Assembly: GCF_000622325.1 (NCBI RefSeq)
Contig: NZ_JASE01000005.1
Coordinates: 2,604,001-2,668,000, forward strand
Length of the DNA: 64,000 nt
Source of the DNA: Sulfitobacter geojensis
Lineage (GTDB): Bacteria; Pseudomonadota; Alphaproteobacteria; Rhodobacterales; Rhodobacteraceae
Reading direction: 5' to 3'
Both the position numbers and the translations under genes were made by a program. The notes under the pieces were generated by a model. The model was not told the origin of the DNA. It saw nothing but the letters and a program-made list of their open reading frames with translations, and made no database searches. Positions within the stretch are counted from its first letter, which is position 1, and each line of letters begins with the position of its first letter. Shown piece by piece: positions 9,014 through 19,341 of the stretch.

Positions 9014-9045
9014 AAACGGCCCCGCATGACATTGCGGGGCCGTTT
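9014..9045. terminator. Bidirectional terminator between helicase and RNase J genes
   Basis: AAACGGCCCCGCA (9014-9026) and TGCGGGGCCGTTT (9033-9045) are perfectly complementary over 13 bp with a 6-base loop. A-run and T-run flanks mean it can work on both strands. It sits between convergent genes and closes the nuo-birA-coaX-rnj operon. Confidence 0.9.
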
Positions 9046-9070
9046 CTGATTCTGCAAAAGTAGGGCGGTG

Positions 9071-10741
9071 TCAGCTCAAACGGCTGACCACCACTGTCAC
9101 TTCGGGCTTCTTGCCGATCTCGTCATTGGCCGACTGGCGCACCACACGTTTCAAGCCGTCATTCAGCTTGGTGTCGTCGCGCAGGGTCGCTGCCTTGGAG
9201 CGGCCCAGAAACTGGCTCAGGTCTTCTTCCAGGACATCCACCAACGACGCACCGGATTTGCCTGTTTCGGGCAGGCCCATGGCATCGACCCATGGATCGC
9301 CAAGCGGTTCATCCTCGTCATCCAGGATCACAGTCACGGTCACATGACCGTTCAGCGCCATGCGGATCCGGTCACGCACAACTCCGTCCAACGCGCCGAT
9401 CTGCACCGAACCATCGATGTAGGTGCGGCCGGTTTCGACATATTCCGCGACTTTTGGTGTGTTGCCGGACAGGTCGATCATCATGCCGTTCACAGCCATG
9501 ACGCCCTTCATGCCCTTGGCATCCGCAATCTTGACATGTTCGCGCAGGTGGCGGTGTTCGCCGTGCATCGGGATCAAGACTTGCGGTTTAACCACATCGT
9601 GCAGCGTTTCAAGGTCAGGCCGGTTGGCGTGGCCCGACACGTGGTAATGACCACCGGAGGAGTCATCCACCACATCCACACCGCGCTCGGAGAACTGGTT
9701 GATGATGCGGATCACGCCTTTTTCATTGCCGGGGATGGTTTTGGAGGAGAACAGGAACGTGTCCCCTTCCTTCATCTCGATCCCCTGAAACTTACCACGC
9801 GCCAGCTGCGCACTTGCTGCGCGGCGCTCGCCCTGTGATCCGGTGACCAGCAGCATAAGGTTCTCACGTGGAATACCGCGCGCGTCTTCTGGGCTGACAA
9901 CAGGCGGAAAGTCCTTCATCACGCCGGTTTCAAGCGAGGCTTCGACCATGCGTTTCATCGCGCGGCCCAACAGTACGACAGAGCGCCCCGCCTTGTCCGC
10001 GGCAACCGCCAGCGTTTTCACCCGCGCCACGTTAGAGGCGAACGTCGTCGCAACAACCATGCCTTCGGCGCTGCTGACCAGTTCTTCGATTGCGGGGCCA
10101 ACTGTCGCTTCTGAACGCCCGGCCTCGCGCGAGAATACGTTTGTACTGTCACAGACCAACGCCTTGACGCCATCCTTGCAGACCTCTGCCCACAGTTCGG
10201 GATCAAAGGCTTCGCCAACACCCGGCGTCAGGTCGATTTTGAAATCGCCTGAATGGATCACGCGCCCTTCAGGCGTATCGATCACCAAAGCAGAGCTTTC
10301 GGGGATCGAGTGCGAAATCGGCAGGAACCCAACTGTAAACGGACCCACGCTAACCTGCTGTGGCCATGCGGAGGTCACATGGATCGCATCGGCCGGATGG
10401 CCGTGTTCGTCCATCTTGCGTGCGGCGATATTGGCCGTGAACTTGCGCGCATAGATCGGCGCTTGCAGCTGTCCGTAGGTGTGGGCGATGCCGCCCACGT
10501 GGTCCTCATGGGCGTGGGTGACAAACACCGCTTCGATGCGATCCTTGCGTTCGCGCAGCCACGCGATGTCCGCAATAATCAAATCGACACCCGGGCTGCC
10601 GTCCATATCAGGGAAGGCCACACCCAAATCGACAACGATCAAACGTTCCTTGCCGGGTTTGCCGTAGCCGTACACATAGGCGTTCATGCCTATTTCACCT
10701 GCCCCACCGAGGGGCAGATAGATCAATCTTTCACTGCTCAT
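9071..10741 (-). CDS. rnj: Ribonuclease J
   Basis: The 556-residue protein combines a metallo-beta-lactamase fold and a beta-CASP domain. HAHEDH (76-81) is the zinc motif, and HSGDFKIDLTP and the later SGHANRPDL carry further metal/CASP residues. RNase J is a 5'-3' exonuclease and endonuclease for RNA processing and decay. The gene is last in the operon: its ATG shares one base with the coaX stop (TAATG), which points to coupled translation. A location after nuoN-birA-coaX is usual in alphaproteobacteria. Confidence 0.95.
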   Translation of the reverse strand: MSSERLIYLPLGGAGEIGMNAYVYGYGKPGKERLIVVDLGVAFPDMDGSPGVDLIIADIAWLRERKDRIEAVFVTHAHEDHVGGIAHTYGQLQAPIYARKFTANIAARKMDEHGHPADAIHVTSAWPQQVSVGPFTVGFLPISHSIPESSALVIDTPEGRVIHSGDFKIDLTPGVGEAFDPELWAEVCKDGVKALVCDSTNVFSREAGRSEATVGPAIEELVSSAEGMVVATTFASNVARVKTLAVAADKAGRSVVLLGRAMKRMVEASLETGVMKDFPPVVSPEDARGIPRENLMLLVTGSQGERRAASAQLARGKFQGIEMKEGDTFLFSSKTIPGNEKGVIRIINQFSERGVDVVDDSSGGHYHVSGHANRPDLETLHDVVKPQVLIPMHGEHRHLREHVKIADAKGMKGVMAVNGMMIDLSGNTPKVAEYVETGRTYIDGSVQIGALDGVVRDRIRMALNGHVTVTVILDDEDEPLGDPWVDAMGLPETGKSGASLVDVLEEDLSQFLGRSKAATLRDDTKLNDGLKRVVRQSANDEIGKKPEVTVVVSRLS

Positions 10742-11517
10742 TAGTCAGCTAAATCCTTGTTATATTTATAAATCACGGTCAAGCCGTGCATTGTGAGGTC
10801 ATCACGGAATTCATCAAAAAGGTCTACCGCCTGCTGAAACAGCGGGGCCAGACCACCGGTCGAAATCACGCGCATGTCGCGCCCGCGTTCCGCCTTTATC
10901 CGCGCACATATCTCACGAACCAGTCCGACGTAACCCCAGAAAACACCTGATTGCATACAGGCAACAGTGTTGGTGCCCACCACATGTTCGGGTTGGCTGA
11001 TGTCCACATGGGGCAAAGCGGCGGCGGCATTGTGCAGCGCTTCCAGCGACAGGTTCACACCGGGCGCAATTACGCCGCCCACATAAGCCCCGTCCGCAGC
11101 CACCACATCAAAGGTCGTCGCGGTGCCAAAATCCACCACAATCAGATCGCCGCCAAACAGATCATGCCCCGCCACCGTATTCACCAAACGGTCCGGCCCC
11201 ACAGCGGTGCCCGCATCAACGCGCACATCCACCGGCAAGGCACAGCCGGCCTTGCCCACAACCATGGGCCGCGTATCGAAATAGCGATCGGCAAAGACGC
11301 GCAGGTTGAAAACCACACGCGGCACAGTCGACGAGATGATCACATCTGTGATGTCCGCCTCGATCTTTTCAAATCGCATCAGTGAGGTCAGCCAGACATA
11401 ATACTGGTCCGCCGTCCGCTGCCATTCGGTCGCCGTGCGCCAGGTGGCAATGAAGTCATCCCCGTCATAGATCGAAAAGACTGTATTGGTGTTGCCGCAA
11501 TCAATCGCCAAAAGCAT
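10741..11517 (-). CDS. coaX: Type III pantothenate kinase
   Basis: CoaX phosphorylates pantothenate, the first step of coenzyme A synthesis. I placed the start at the ATG at 11517 (MLLAIDCGNTNTVFSIYDGD), because the family begins at the phosphate-binding loop D-x-G-N-T; this gives 258 residues. GTAVGPDRLVN and VDFGTATTFDVV are the second and third nucleotide-binding motifs of the ASKHA fold. The type III enzyme needs a monovalent cation and is not inhibited by CoA. It follows birA and overlaps the RNase J start by one base. Confidence 0.95.
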   Translation of the reverse strand: MLLAIDCGNTNTVFSIYDGDDFIATWRTATEWQRTADQYYVWLTSLMRFEKIEADITDVIISSTVPRVVFNLRVFADRYFDTRPMVVGKAGCALPVDVRVDAGTAVGPDRLVNTVAGHDLFGGDLIVVDFGTATTFDVVAADGAYVGGVIAPGVNLSLEALHNAAAALPHVDISQPEHVVGTNTVACMQSGVFWGYVGLVREICARIKAERGRDMRVISTGGLAPLFQQAVDLFDEFRDDLTMHGLTVIYKYNKDLAD

Positions 11518-11530
11518 CGGAAACCTCCGT

Positions 11531-12265
11531 TTAGAAAAACACATCCGCAGCGGCAATCGATGCGCGGCCTTGGGATGTTTGCAAGATCAGGTTGCCGCTT
11601 TCGTCGATGCCTTCAAAGGTGCCGACAGTTTCATCGCGCATGGTGCGGGCGGTAATCACCTCGCCCAGTTTCGCGGCATGATCCAGCCATGCACGGCGGA
11701 TGGGGGCAAACCCATGGGTCGTGAATTGGGTCTCAAGTAGCGCATATTCAGCGGCCAGCGCCTCAAGAAAGATCTCGGGGTCCACATCGATATCAAGGTC
11801 GCGGGCAAGGCTCATCGGTTTCAGGGCCCCCGCCTCTAGCGCATCCGCGCCGGGCGCGTGGGCAAGGTTGACACCGATACCGATGACCAGATGCGCGCCT
11901 GTGCTTTCCAACAGGATGCCCGCAACTTTGCCGCCATTCAGCAAAACATCGTTGGGCCACTTCAACGCAAAGGCACGAGGTTGGCCCGTCACGGCAACAA
12001 AGGCGCGGTGCAGCGCAAGTGCGGCCACGAAAGAACGCAAAGCCGCGATCCCCGGTTCTTCGGTGCGCCGCATGATCAGCGTGCCTGCAAAATTGCCGCG
12101 CGGTGTGGCCCATGACCGCCCCCTGCGCCCGCGTGCCGCCGTCTGTTCCAGCGCAAGGATCCATGTCGGACCGGTGAGCGAGGGCAGCATCCGCGCCGCC
12201 TCCGCCAAGGTGCTATCCACCACATCCAGCACGTGGCGCGCATAGCCTGCGGGCCAGCCGCTCAT
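11531..12265 (-). CDS. birA: Biotin--[acetyl-CoA-carboxylase] ligase, monofunctional
   Basis: The 244-residue protein attaches biotin to carrier proteins. QTAARGRRGRSWATPRGNF (41-59) contains the biotinyl-AMP binding loop GRRGRSW, and the KWPNDVLL stretch contains the catalytic lysine. There is no N-terminal DNA-binding domain, so it is not a BirA repressor. Its likely clients include the biotin carboxyl carrier domain of the methylcrotonyl-CoA carboxylase encoded at 36839-38791. It lies 52 bases after nuoN on the same transcript. Confidence 0.93.
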   Translation of the reverse strand: MSGWPAGYARHVLDVVDSTLAEAARMLPSLTGPTWILALEQTAARGRRGRSWATPRGNFAGTLIMRRTEEPGIAALRSFVAALALHRAFVAVTGQPRAFALKWPNDVLLNGGKVAGILLESTGAHLVIGIGVNLAHAPGADALEAGALKPMSLARDLDIDVDPEIFLEALAAEYALLETQFTTHGFAPIRRAWLDHAAKLGEVITARTMRDETVGTFEGIDESGNLILQTSQGRASIAAADVFF

Positions 12266-12317
12266 GCCGATCTCATTCTAGAGAAACCTGAAAGAGGGGA
12301 CTGCACCCGCAGCCCGC

Positions 12318-13760
12318 TCAATTCACCAAGGCAGCAGCAGCAGACAGTGCCGCGGTTTCGACACCGAACATATTGATGATTCCGAAGATCATGATCAGCG
12401 CGGAAACCGACAGGAACACCGGCAGAATGCGACCGGACGAGGTGTCCAGCTGCTCCGAGCGCTCCTCGCCAAAGTACATGAAGAACACGATGCGCAGGTA
12501 ATAATAGGCCCCGATCACCGACGCGATCACACCGGCAATCGCCAGCCATGCCAGACCCGCATCATAAGCGGCGCGCAACACATAGAGCTTACCAAAGAAG
12601 CCCAGCATCGGCGGCACACCGGCCAGCGAGAACAACAGAACCAACATCGACAGCGCGCGGCCCGGATGGGCTTTGGCATACATGTTCAGCGATGCGATAT
12701 CGGTGACGGGCGCGCCGTCCTTCTGCATCATCAGGATGAAGGCAAAGGTGCCGACGTTCATCGTCACATAGATGGCCATGTAGACCAGCATCGCCTGCAC
12801 GCCGAACGCAGTCCCCGCCGCAAGCCCCATCAGGGCGTAGCCCATATGCGCAATTGAGGAAAACGCCATCAGACGTTTGATATTGGTCTGGCCAATGGCG
12901 GCAACAGCACCCAGAAACATCGACAAAAGCGAAAGCAGAGCAACGATCTGGCTCCAGTCGCTGACCGCGTTGCCAAAGGCGTCATGCATCACACGCGCGA
13001 ACAATGCCATCGCCGCAACCTTTGGGGCCGTGGCAAAGAAGGCGGTGACCGGAGTGGGCGAGCCCTCATAAACGTCAGGTGTCCACATGTGGAACGGCAC
13101 GGCGGAAACCTTGAACGCCAGCCCCGAGATCAGGAAGACGATCCCGAACAGCATGCCAACCGAGGTGTTCCCCGCCTGCGCGGTCGTGATGATGCCAGAG
13201 AACAATGTCGTGCCGGCGTAGCCGTATACCAATGATGCACCGTACAGCAGCAAACCGGAAGACAAGGCACCGAGCACGAAATACTTCAACCCCGCCTCTG
13301 TCGAACGTACAGAGTCGCGGCGCAGGGAGGCCACCACATAAAGCGCGAGCGATTGCAGTTCCAGCCCCATGTAAAGCGCCATCAAATCACCAGCGCTGAC
13401 CATCATCATCATGCCCACAGCGCTGAGCGCCACAAGAATGGGATATTCAAAGCGCAGCAAACCACGTGTGCGCATGTAGCTTTCGGACATGACCAGCACA
13501 GCAGCGGCAGACAGCAGGATCGTGACCTTGGCAAACCGTGCAAAGCCGTCCTCGATGAACATGCCGTTGAACGCGACGCGCGTCCCCTCGCCCGTGGTGC
13601 CGATCCATGCGGCCAACAGGACAAACACCGCCGCCGTGATCCAGACCAGCAAACCGCCGACCTTATCCTTGGTGGTGTAGACAGCGACAAGAAGCCCCGC
13701 CAGCGCAAAGGCAGACAGCAGGATTTCGGGCAGAATGACGTTCAGGTCTGCGGTAATCAT
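12318..13760 (-). CDS. nuoN: NADH-quinone oxidoreductase subunit N
   Basis: A 480-residue antiporter-like membrane subunit of complex I, with about 14 hydrophobic helices. [20 protein letters not shown] and [20 protein letters not shown] are family signatures; the latter lies beside the proton-channel lysine. The subunit sits in the membrane arm and pumps protons driven by quinone reduction. It is the last nuo gene, 11 bases after the nuoM stop. Confidence 0.97.
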   Translation of the reverse strand: MITADLNVILPEILLSAFALAGLLVAVYTTKDKVGGLLVWITAAVFVLLAAWIGTTGEGTRVAFNGMFIEDGFARFAKVTILLSAAAVLVMSESYMRTRGLLRFEYPILVALSAVGMMMMVSAGDLMALYMGLELQSLALYVVASLRRDSVRSTEAGLKYFVLGALSSGLLLYGASLVYGYAGTTLFSGIITTAQAGNTSVGMLFGIVFLISGLAFKVSAVPFHMWTPDVYEGSPTPVTAFFATAPKVAAMALFARVMHDAFGNAVSDWSQIVALLSLLSMFLGAVAAIGQTNIKRLMAFSSIAHMGYALMGLAAGTAFGVQAMLVYMAIYVTMNVGTFAFILMMQKDGAPVTDIASLNMYAKAHPGRALSMLVLLFSLAGVPPMLGFFGKLYVLRAAYDAGLAWLAIAGVIASVIGAYYYLRIVFFMYFGEERSEQLDTSSGRILPVFLSVSALIMIFGIINMFGVETAALSAAAALVN

Positions 13761-13771
13761 CGCATCTATCC

Positions 13772-15334
13772 TTAGTGTGAAGCAGCGGCGGATTGGACGG
13801 TGGTATCAGCCGCCTCTACCGCGCTTGCGTAGTTTTCGACCAATGCCGTCACGGACGGTCCGATCATATCGAGCACAAGCGCCGGGTAGACGCCCAAGAT
13901 CAGGGTCATCGCAACAAGTGGCGCAACGATCCATTTTTCGCGCGCGCTCATGTCCTTGATGCCCTTCAGGCTTTCCTTGATCAGCTCACCCATCACCACG
14001 CGGCGGTACAGCCACAGCGCATAGGCCGCTGAAAAGATCACGCCGGTTGTGGCCACGGCCGCAACCCATGTGTTCACCTGGAATGCAGCAACCAAGGTCA
14101 GGAATTCGCCGACGAAGCCGGAAGTGCCGGGCAAGCCGACGTTGGCCATGGTGAAGAACAGGAAAATCAGCGCATAGACCGGCATCCGGTTGACCAAGCC
14201 GCCGTAGGCGTCGATCTCGCGGGTGTGCATGCGGTCGTAGATCACGCCAACCGCAAGGAACAGCGCGCCCGAGATAAAGCCGTGGCTGATCATCTGGAAG
14301 ATCGCACCATCAATGCCCTGCTGGTTCGCTGCAAAAATACCCATGGTCACGAAACCCATGTGGGCGACGGATGAATAGGCGATCAGCTTTTTCATGTCTT
14401 CCTGAACAAGCGCCACCAGCGACGTGTAGACAATCGCAATCGCGGACATCCACAAGACCAGCGGTGCCATCACGTCGGATCCGACCGGGAACATCGGCAG
14501 CGAGAAACGCAAGAAACCGTAGCCGCCCATTTTCAACAGGATCGCGGCCAGCACCACGGAACCCGCAGTCGGGGCCTGAACGTGCGCATCTGGCAACCAA
14601 GTGTGCACAGGCCACATCGGCATTTTCACCGCGAAGCTGGCAAAGAAGGCAAGGAACATCAGCGTCTGCATGCCGCCGACAATCTGGATGCCCAGGACAG
14701 AGAAGCTTTCGGAGCCGAACTGGTGGTTCAGCAGGCTGATGTCACAGCCCCCGATACAAGTCGTGCCCGCATCCGAGAACATCGCAACCATTGCCACCAG
14801 CATCAGCACGGAGCCGAGGAAGGTATAAAGGAAGAACTTGAAGCTGGCATAAATGCGGTTCGCCCCGCCCCAGATGCCGATGATCAGGAACATCGGGATC
14901 AAACCCGCCTCGAAAAAGAGGTAGAACAGGATCAGGTCCAGCGCCATGAACACGCCCAGCATCAGCGTTTCCAGCAGCAGGAATGCGATCATGTATTCCT
15001 TGACGCGTTTGTCCACATTCCACGACGCCGCAATCACCAGCGGCATCATAAAGGTGGTCAGCATCACAAACAGCACCGAAATGCCGTCAACGCCAAGGCG
15101 GTATTTCAAGCCAAGCAGCCATTCGGCTTCGGTCACAAACTGGAAACCGGTGTCCTGCGGATCGAACTCGAACAGCACAAACAGCGAAATCACAAAGGTC
15201 GCCGTTGTGGTGATCAGCGCCAGCCATTTGGCGTTGCGCTGTGCATCCGCATCATCGCCGCGCAGGAAAACCGCCAGAATCGCAGCCGCCAGAGCCGGCA
15301 AAAACGTGATAATGGAAAGCAGGTGGGTATCCAT
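13772..15334 (-). CDS. nuoM: NADH-quinone oxidoreductase subunit M
   Basis: A 520-residue antiporter-like proton-pumping subunit. I used the ATG at 15334 ([20 protein letters not shown]), because it shares a base with the nuoL stop and gives the usual N-terminus; an upstream in-frame start at 15364 lies inside nuo[19 protein letters not shown] carries the conserved intramembrane Glu, and [17 protein letters not shown] and SSVAHMGFV are further signatures. Membrane arm of complex I. Confidence 0.97.
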   Translation of the reverse strand: MDTHLLSIITFLPALAAAILAVFLRGDDADAQRNAKWLALITTTATFVISLFVLFEFDPQDTGFQFVTEAEWLLGLKYRLGVDGISVLFVMLTTFMMPLVIAASWNVDKRVKEYMIAFLLLETLMLGVFMALDLILFYLFFEAGLIPMFLIIGIWGGANRIYASFKFFLYTFLGSVLMLVAMVAMFSDAGTTCIGGCDISLLNHQFGSESFSVLGIQIVGGMQTLMFLAFFASFAVKMPMWPVHTWLPDAHVQAPTAGSVVLAAILLKMGGYGFLRFSLPMFPVGSDVMAPLVLWMSAIAIVYTSLVALVQEDMKKLIAYSSVAHMGFVTMGIFAANQQGIDGAIFQMISHGFISGALFLAVGVIYDRMHTREIDAYGGLVNRMPVYALIFLFFTMANVGLPGTSGFVGEFLTLVAAFQVNTWVAAVATTGVIFSAAYALWLYRRVVMGELIKESLKGIKDMSAREKWIVAPLVAMTLILGVYPALVLDMIGPSVTALVENYASAVEAADTTVQSAAASH

Positions 15335-17427
15335 TAGTGCGCCCCTCCGGACATCGTCATCCATGTCACCAGCACCGCGATGCCGATCACCATGGCGAAA
15401 GCATAGGTGAAGATATAACCAGACTGCGCCTTACCGGCGAGCCGTGTGAAAAACGGGACAATGCCCATGGCAATGCCATTCAGCGTGCCGTCGATAACAT
15501 TGCCGTCGCCGCGCTTCCAGAAGAACCGGCCAATCGCCTTGGCGGGTTTGACAAAGACAAAATCGTAAATTTCGTCAAAGTACCATTTGTTCAGGAAGAA
15601 CTGGTAAAGCGGCTGCTGGTTTTCAGCCAGACGTTTGGGCAGGCTCGGGTTCCAGATGTAGAACCACAGCGCCATGATCAGGCCGAACAACATCGCAATG
15701 AACGGCGCGACCTTGACCCATTTGGGCGCAGAATGCGCATCCGCCAGCACGTGGTTGTCAGGACCAAAGAACAAAGCCCCCTCGCCCGGCGCGCCGCCAA
15801 AGGCCGCGTGATGGCCCTCTTCGCTGCCGTGATCGGCGTCGCCGTGATTGTCCTCGGCACCGCTGGTGTGCGTGTCCGACCCTTCGGCCATTTCCACCAA
15901 CGGGATATTGTAGAAGTCAGCGACATATTTGTGATCGCCAAAGAACGGTTTGAACCAGATCATACCGGCAAAGATCGCGCCCAAGGCCAGCACGCCCAAA
16001 GGCACCAGCATGACCATCGGGCTTTCATGCGCGTGTTCATGTGTGTGCTTGTCGCCCCGCGCTGTGCCATAAAAGGTGAGGAAAATCAGACGCCAGCTGT
16101 AGAAACTGGTCATCGCCGCCGCCGCCACCAACAGCCAGAAGCCGTACATGGAGCCACCGGCCCAAGCGCTTTCGATGATCGCATCCTTGGACAGGAAGCC
16201 GGCAAAACCGAAGTGGGTCAGCGGAATGCCAACACCGGTGATCGCCAATGTGCCGATCATCATCGCCGCAAATGTGAAGGGGATCTTTTTACGCAGACCG
16301 CCATAGTTGCGCATGTCCTGTTCGTGGTGCATCGCATGGATCACCGACCCCGCGCCCAAGAACAACATCGCTTTAAAGAACGCGTGCGTGAAAAGGTGGA
16401 ACATTGCAGCCGAATACATGCCAACACCGGCAGCCACGAACATGTAGCCGAGCTGCGAACAGGTTGAATAGGCAATCACGCGTTTGATATCGGTCTGAAC
16501 CAACCCCACCGTGGCGGCGAAAAACGCCGTTGTTGCGCCGATAACGGTCACAAACATCATTGCCTCTGGCGCGAACTCCATCAACGGCGACATGCGACAC
16601 ACAAGGAAAACACCCGCGGTCACCATGGTCGCCGCGTGGATCAGCGCCGAAACAGGTGTCGGCCCTTCCATCGCGTCCGGCAACCATGTGTGCAGAAACA
16701 GCTGCGCCGATTTACCCATTGCCCCGACGAACAACAGGAAGGCGATCAGGTTGGCCGCGTTCCATTCGCTCCATAGAAAGCTGATGGTCTGTTCGGCAAG
16801 ATCCGGTGCCGCCGCAAAGATATCGTCAAAGCGGATGCTGTCCGTCATAAAGTACAACGCCATGATCCCCAGTGCGAACCCGAAGTCACCGACCCTGTTG
16901 ACCACAAACGCCTTGATCGCCGCGGCATTGGCGCTTGGCTTTTTGTAGTAAAAACCGATCAGCAGATAAGACGCGACACCCACACCTTCCCAGCCAAAAA
17001 ACATCTGGATCAGGTTGTCGGAGGTCACCAGCATCAACATCGCAAAGGTAAAGAACGACAGATAGGCAAAGAAACGGGCGCGATAGTTTTCGCCCTCGCC
17101 GTTAAAGTTGTCGTCATGCGCCATGTAGCCGAAGGAATAGAGGTGCACGAGGGCGGACACGCTGGTGACAACGATCAACATAATCGCGGTCAACCGGTCC
17201 ATGCGGATGGCCCAATCGGTGCTGAGCGTGCCACTTTCGATAAAGCGCAGGATCTGGATGTGTTCGGTCGGACCGTCCAGCGTCAGGAAAACGACCCATG
17301 ACAGGGCCGCCGCCAGAAACAACAGACCGGTGGTCAGCCACTGTGCGGCCGCTTCGCCGATGATCTTCCAGCCGAAACCGGCAATGATGGCACCTACAAG
17401 CGGGGCGAAAAGGATGATGGTTTCCAT
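15334..17427 (-). CDS. nuoL: NADH-quinone oxidoreductase subunit L
   Basis: The 697-residue distal antiporter-like subunit, with the long lateral helix at its C-terminus. [19 protein letters not shown] and [20 protein letters not shown] are hallmark motifs. Residues about 475-570 form a His/Asp/Gly-rich hydrophilic insertion (THEHAHESP, then further His-rich runs ending in HAAFGG), longer than in E. coli NuoL and possibly metal-binding. The start lies 4 bases after the nuoK stop. Confidence 0.97.
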   Translation of the reverse strand: METIILFAPLVGAIIAGFGWKIIGEAAAQWLTTGLLFLAAALSWVVFLTLDGPTEHIQILRFIESGTLSTDWAIRMDRLTAIMLIVVTSVSALVHLYSFGYMAHDDNFNGEGENYRARFFAYLSFFTFAMLMLVTSDNLIQMFFGWEGVGVASYLLIGFYYKKPSANAAAIKAFVVNRVGDFGFALGIMALYFMTDSIRFDDIFAAAPDLAEQTISFLWSEWNAANLIAFLLFVGAMGKSAQLFLHTWLPDAMEGPTPVSALIHAATMVTAGVFLVCRMSPLMEFAPEAMMFVTVIGATTAFFAATVGLVQTDIKRVIAYSTCSQLGYMFVAAGVGMYSAAMFHLFTHAFFKAMLFLGAGSVIHAMHHEQDMRNYGGLRKKIPFTFAAMMIGTLAITGVGIPLTHFGFAGFLSKDAIIESAWAGGSMYGFWLLVAAAAMTSFYSWRLIFLTFYGTARGDKHTHEHAHESPMVMLVPLGVLALGAIFAGMIWFKPFFGDHKYVADFYNIPLVEMAEGSDTHTSGAEDNHGDADHGSEEGHHAAFGGAPGEGALFFGPDNHVLADAHSAPKWVKVAPFIAMLFGLIMALWFYIWNPSLPKRLAENQQPLYQFFLNKWYFDEIYDFVFVKPAKAIGRFFWKRGDGNVIDGTLNGIAMGIVPFFTRLAGKAQSGYIFTYAFAMVIGIAVLVTWMTMSGGAH

Positions 17428-17431
17428 TTGG

Positions 17432-17737
17432 TTAGCCCTTCATCACGTTGACATCTTCAACCGCAATCGTGCCACGGTTGCGGAAGAAACAAACGAGGAT
17501 GGCAAGACCGATCGCGGCCTCTGCCGCCGCGACGGTCAGCACAAACAGGGTAAAGACCTGTCCGACCAGATCCCCAAGGTAACTGGAGAAGGCAACCAGA
17601 TTGATATTCACCGCCAAGAGCATCAATTCGATGCTCATCAACAGAATGATGACATTTTTGCGGTTCAGGAATAGCCCGAAGATGCCGATAACAAATAGCG
17701 TCGCCGCCACTGTCAGGTAATGTTCAAGTCCGATCAT
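17432..17737 (-). CDS. nuoK: NADH-quinone oxidoreductase subunit K
   Basis: A 101-residue, three-helix complex I subunit. I used the ATG at 17737 ([20 protein letters not shown]), because the longer frame up to 17848 adds an unrelated hydrophilic N-terminus and would overlap the small gene upstream. The two conserved membrane glutamates are present, in [11 protein letters not shown] and in [11 protein letters not shown]; they form part of the proton path. Confidence 0.96.
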   Translation of the reverse strand: MIGLEHYLTVAATLFVIGIFGLFLNRKNVIILLMSIELMLLAVNINLVAFSSYLGDLVGQVFTLFVLTVAAAEAAIGLAILVCFFRNRGTIAVEDVNVMKG

Positions 17738-17810
17738 GTCGTCCCTCGGTTGTCGCCCTGTTGTCAGGCATTTCGTCTTAGTCTGGTGACACATAGCCAC
17801 CAATGGCTGC

Positions 17811-17885
17811 TTAGCCCATGAACCCGTATCCACCCAGCAGGATGACAAGCACCACTACGAGTACAACGATTGTATTTCTAGACAC
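17811..17885 (-). CDS. 24-residue single-pass membrane miniprotein between nuoJ and nuoK
   Basis: A GTG at 17885 opens a 24-codon frame ending in TAA at 17811. The product starts MSRNT, continues as an almost pure Val/Ile/Leu run of about 13 residues, and ends GGYGFMG. It is thus a single transmembrane helix with a short polar N-terminus. GAAGGGA lies 7 bases before the GTG, a strong ribosome site that is hard to explain otherwise. It is the only thing in the 178-base gap between nuoJ and nuoK. A small complex I-associated subunit or assembly peptide is an inference. Comparison across Rhodobacterales nuo operons would settle whether it is kept. Confidence 0.7.
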   Translation of the reverse strand: MSRNTIVVLVVVLVILLGGYGFMG

Positions 17886-17900
17886 GGTATTGTCCCTTCA
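17886..17900 (-). promoter_or_regulatory. Ribosome binding site that decides the GTG start of the 24-aa ORF
   Basis: On the minus strand this reads TGAAGGGACAATACC directly before the GTG at 17885. The AAGGGA core has a 7-base spacer. No gene other than the 24-codon frame could use it. Confidence 0.6.
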
Positions 17901-17915
17901 TTGACGGGAGCCGGT

Positions 17916-18518
17916 TCACAGCCCCTGCCCCGATTTCACGTCTTTCAATTCCATCGTCTTGGCCGGATCGCGCATCATCTGCGCAACGACGTCCTGACGT
18001 TTGACATCCACGCGATGGCGCAGCGTCAGAACAATCGCACCGATCATCGCAACCAACAGGATCATGCCTGCCAGTTGGAAGATCAGGAAGTATTCATCAT
18101 AGAGGATCAGACCCAAAGCTGCGGTGTTTTGCACATCCACGTCTGTCACCTGCGTGCGCAGCCCTTCCGCCGCGGCATTGGTTTCCCATGCGCCAAAGGC
18201 CATCACGAATTGCATCAGAATGATCATGCCGATCAGCAAGGCCAGCGGCATATATTTGGCCATCTCTGCCTTTAGTTCGGCGAAATCGACGTCCAGCATC
18301 ATCACCACAAACAGGAACAACACCGCAACCGCGCCGACGTAGACGATGATCAGCAACATCGCGACAAATTCCGCGCCCAGCAACACAAACAGCCCCGCCG
18401 ATGACAGGAAGGACAGGATCAACCAGAGCACGGAATGCACCGGATTGCGGCTGATCACGGTGAAAAGCCCGCCGGTGACCACGCATATCGAAAACAGGTA
18501 AAATGCAAAAACAATCAT
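17916..18518 (-). CDS. nuoJ: NADH-quinone oxidoreductase subunit J
   Basis: A 200-residue five-helix membrane subunit. [20 protein letters not shown] and [20 protein letters not shown] are family signatures; the second contains the helix that changes conformation in coupling. The hydrophilic C-terminus (about 165-200) is short. Its ATG overlaps the stop of the upstream CMD gene by 4 bases, so translation is likely coupled. Confidence 0.96.
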   Translation of the reverse strand: MIVFAFYLFSICVVTGGLFTVISRNPVHSVLWLILSFLSSAGLFVLLGAEFVAMLLIIVYVGAVAVLFLFVVMMLDVDFAELKAEMAKYMPLALLIGMIILMQFVMAFGAWETNAAAEGLRTQVTDVDVQNTAALGLILYDEYFLIFQLAGMILLVAMIGAIVLTLRHRVDVKRQDVVAQMMRDPAKTMELKDVKSGQGL

Positions 18519-18946
18519 GCTTCGCCGCCCTTCATGTCATCGCCCTTCATGTCGTTCTCTTTCTCGTCCATGGCCTGATTGGCCAGCTCTGTCGCGCGGG
18601 TCATTGCAGGCAAGCCGGCAAAGACAGACATCTGCGCGATGGTTTCGGTCACATGCTGGCGTGTTGCGCCCGCTTCAATCGCATGGCGTACGGTTTGCCG
18701 GATCGCAATATCATTCTGCGCCCCCTGCATCGTTAGCCCCGCAAGGGTCAGCAACAGACGCGTCCGCGCGTCCAGCCCCCCGGCATTCAGACCGTTGCCA
18801 AACATCATTTCCATCATGTCTTTCGGCATCGTGCCCATCATCGCTTCGAATACCTTGGGCGAAAACGCATCCATCGCCGGCATGGCTTTCGCCATTTCCT
18901 GCGCCTGCTTCATCATCGCCTCAAAAGGATTGTTCTGATCACTCAT
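18515..18946 (-). CDS. Carboxymuconolactone decarboxylase-like protein (nuo-linked, copy 2)
   Basis: A 143-residue protein. Residues 55-125 match the all-alpha CMD/AhpD fold ([42 protein letters not shown]). The AhpD redox motif CxxC is absent, so peroxidase activity is unlikely. The first 50 residues are Met-rich and amphipathic ([19 protein letters not shown]), unlike ordinary CMD proteins, and the tail is charged (Asp/Glu/Lys). It overlaps both neighbours by 4 bases (nuoJ and copy 1). Function unknown. A place within the complex I operon suggests a respiratory or quinone-related role, which is an inference. Confidence 0.75.
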   Translation of the reverse strand: MSDQNNPFEAMMKQAQEMAKAMPAMDAFSPKVFEAMMGTMPKDMMEMMFGNGLNAGGLDARTRLLLTLAGLTMQGAQNDIAIRQTVRHAIEAGATRQHVTETIAQMSVFAGLPAMTRATELANQAMDEKENDMKGDDMKGGEA

Positions 18947-19341
18947 GCGCTTTCCTCGGCTTCAAAAACCTCCAAAGCGGCATTCAGCGCGTTGATCATT
19001 GCCGGAAATCCGCCGTACAGCGTCATCTGGAAAATAATCTCGCTGATTTCTTCGCGGCTGGCCCCGACGGCACGTGCACTGGCGATATTCACCTTGAGCT
19101 GCGGCTTGGTCTGCCCGCCCATCGCGGTCAAGGCAGCGATTGTTGCCAAAAGCCGCGTCTTTTCATCCACCGTGCCGCGCGCGTAAAACTGGCCATAGGC
19201 CACATCCACAACCGTATGTGCCAGCCCCGGGACCAGCGCGTCGTAGCGCGCACGCAAAGCATCTTCCATCCCAGGATTCACCTGTTCGGAAAGCGCTTTG
19301 CCCCGTTCGTAGCTGTCAGTTTGTGGCGCATCCAGGCTCAT
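18943..19341 (-). CDS. Carboxymuconolactone decarboxylase-like protein (nuo-linked, copy 1)
   Basis: A 132-residue CMD-fold protein: [40 protein letters not shown] and [17 protein letters not shown] are the typical helices. It lacks CxxC and so the AhpD peroxidase centre. Together with the next gene it forms a pair of related CMD proteins between nuoI and nuoJ, overlapping nuoI and copy 2 by 4 bases each. CMD proteins often form hexamers; two genes in tandem could make a hetero-oligomer. Its substrate is unknown. Confidence 0.78.
   Translation of the reverse strand: MSLDAPQTDSYERGKALSEQVNPGMEDALRARYDALVPGLAHTVVDVAYGQFYARGTVDEKTRLLATIAALTAMGGQTKPQLKVNIASARAVGASREEISEIIFQMTLYGGFPAMINALNAALEVFEAEESA

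Noticed and set aside
8229..9032. 267-codon minus-strand frame with hydrophobic Val/Ala/Leu repeats
   Set aside because: It is the complement of the low-complexity Asn/Gly/Lys-rich tail of the DEAD-box helicase gene and crosses the terminator; the hydrophobic look is a codon artefact.
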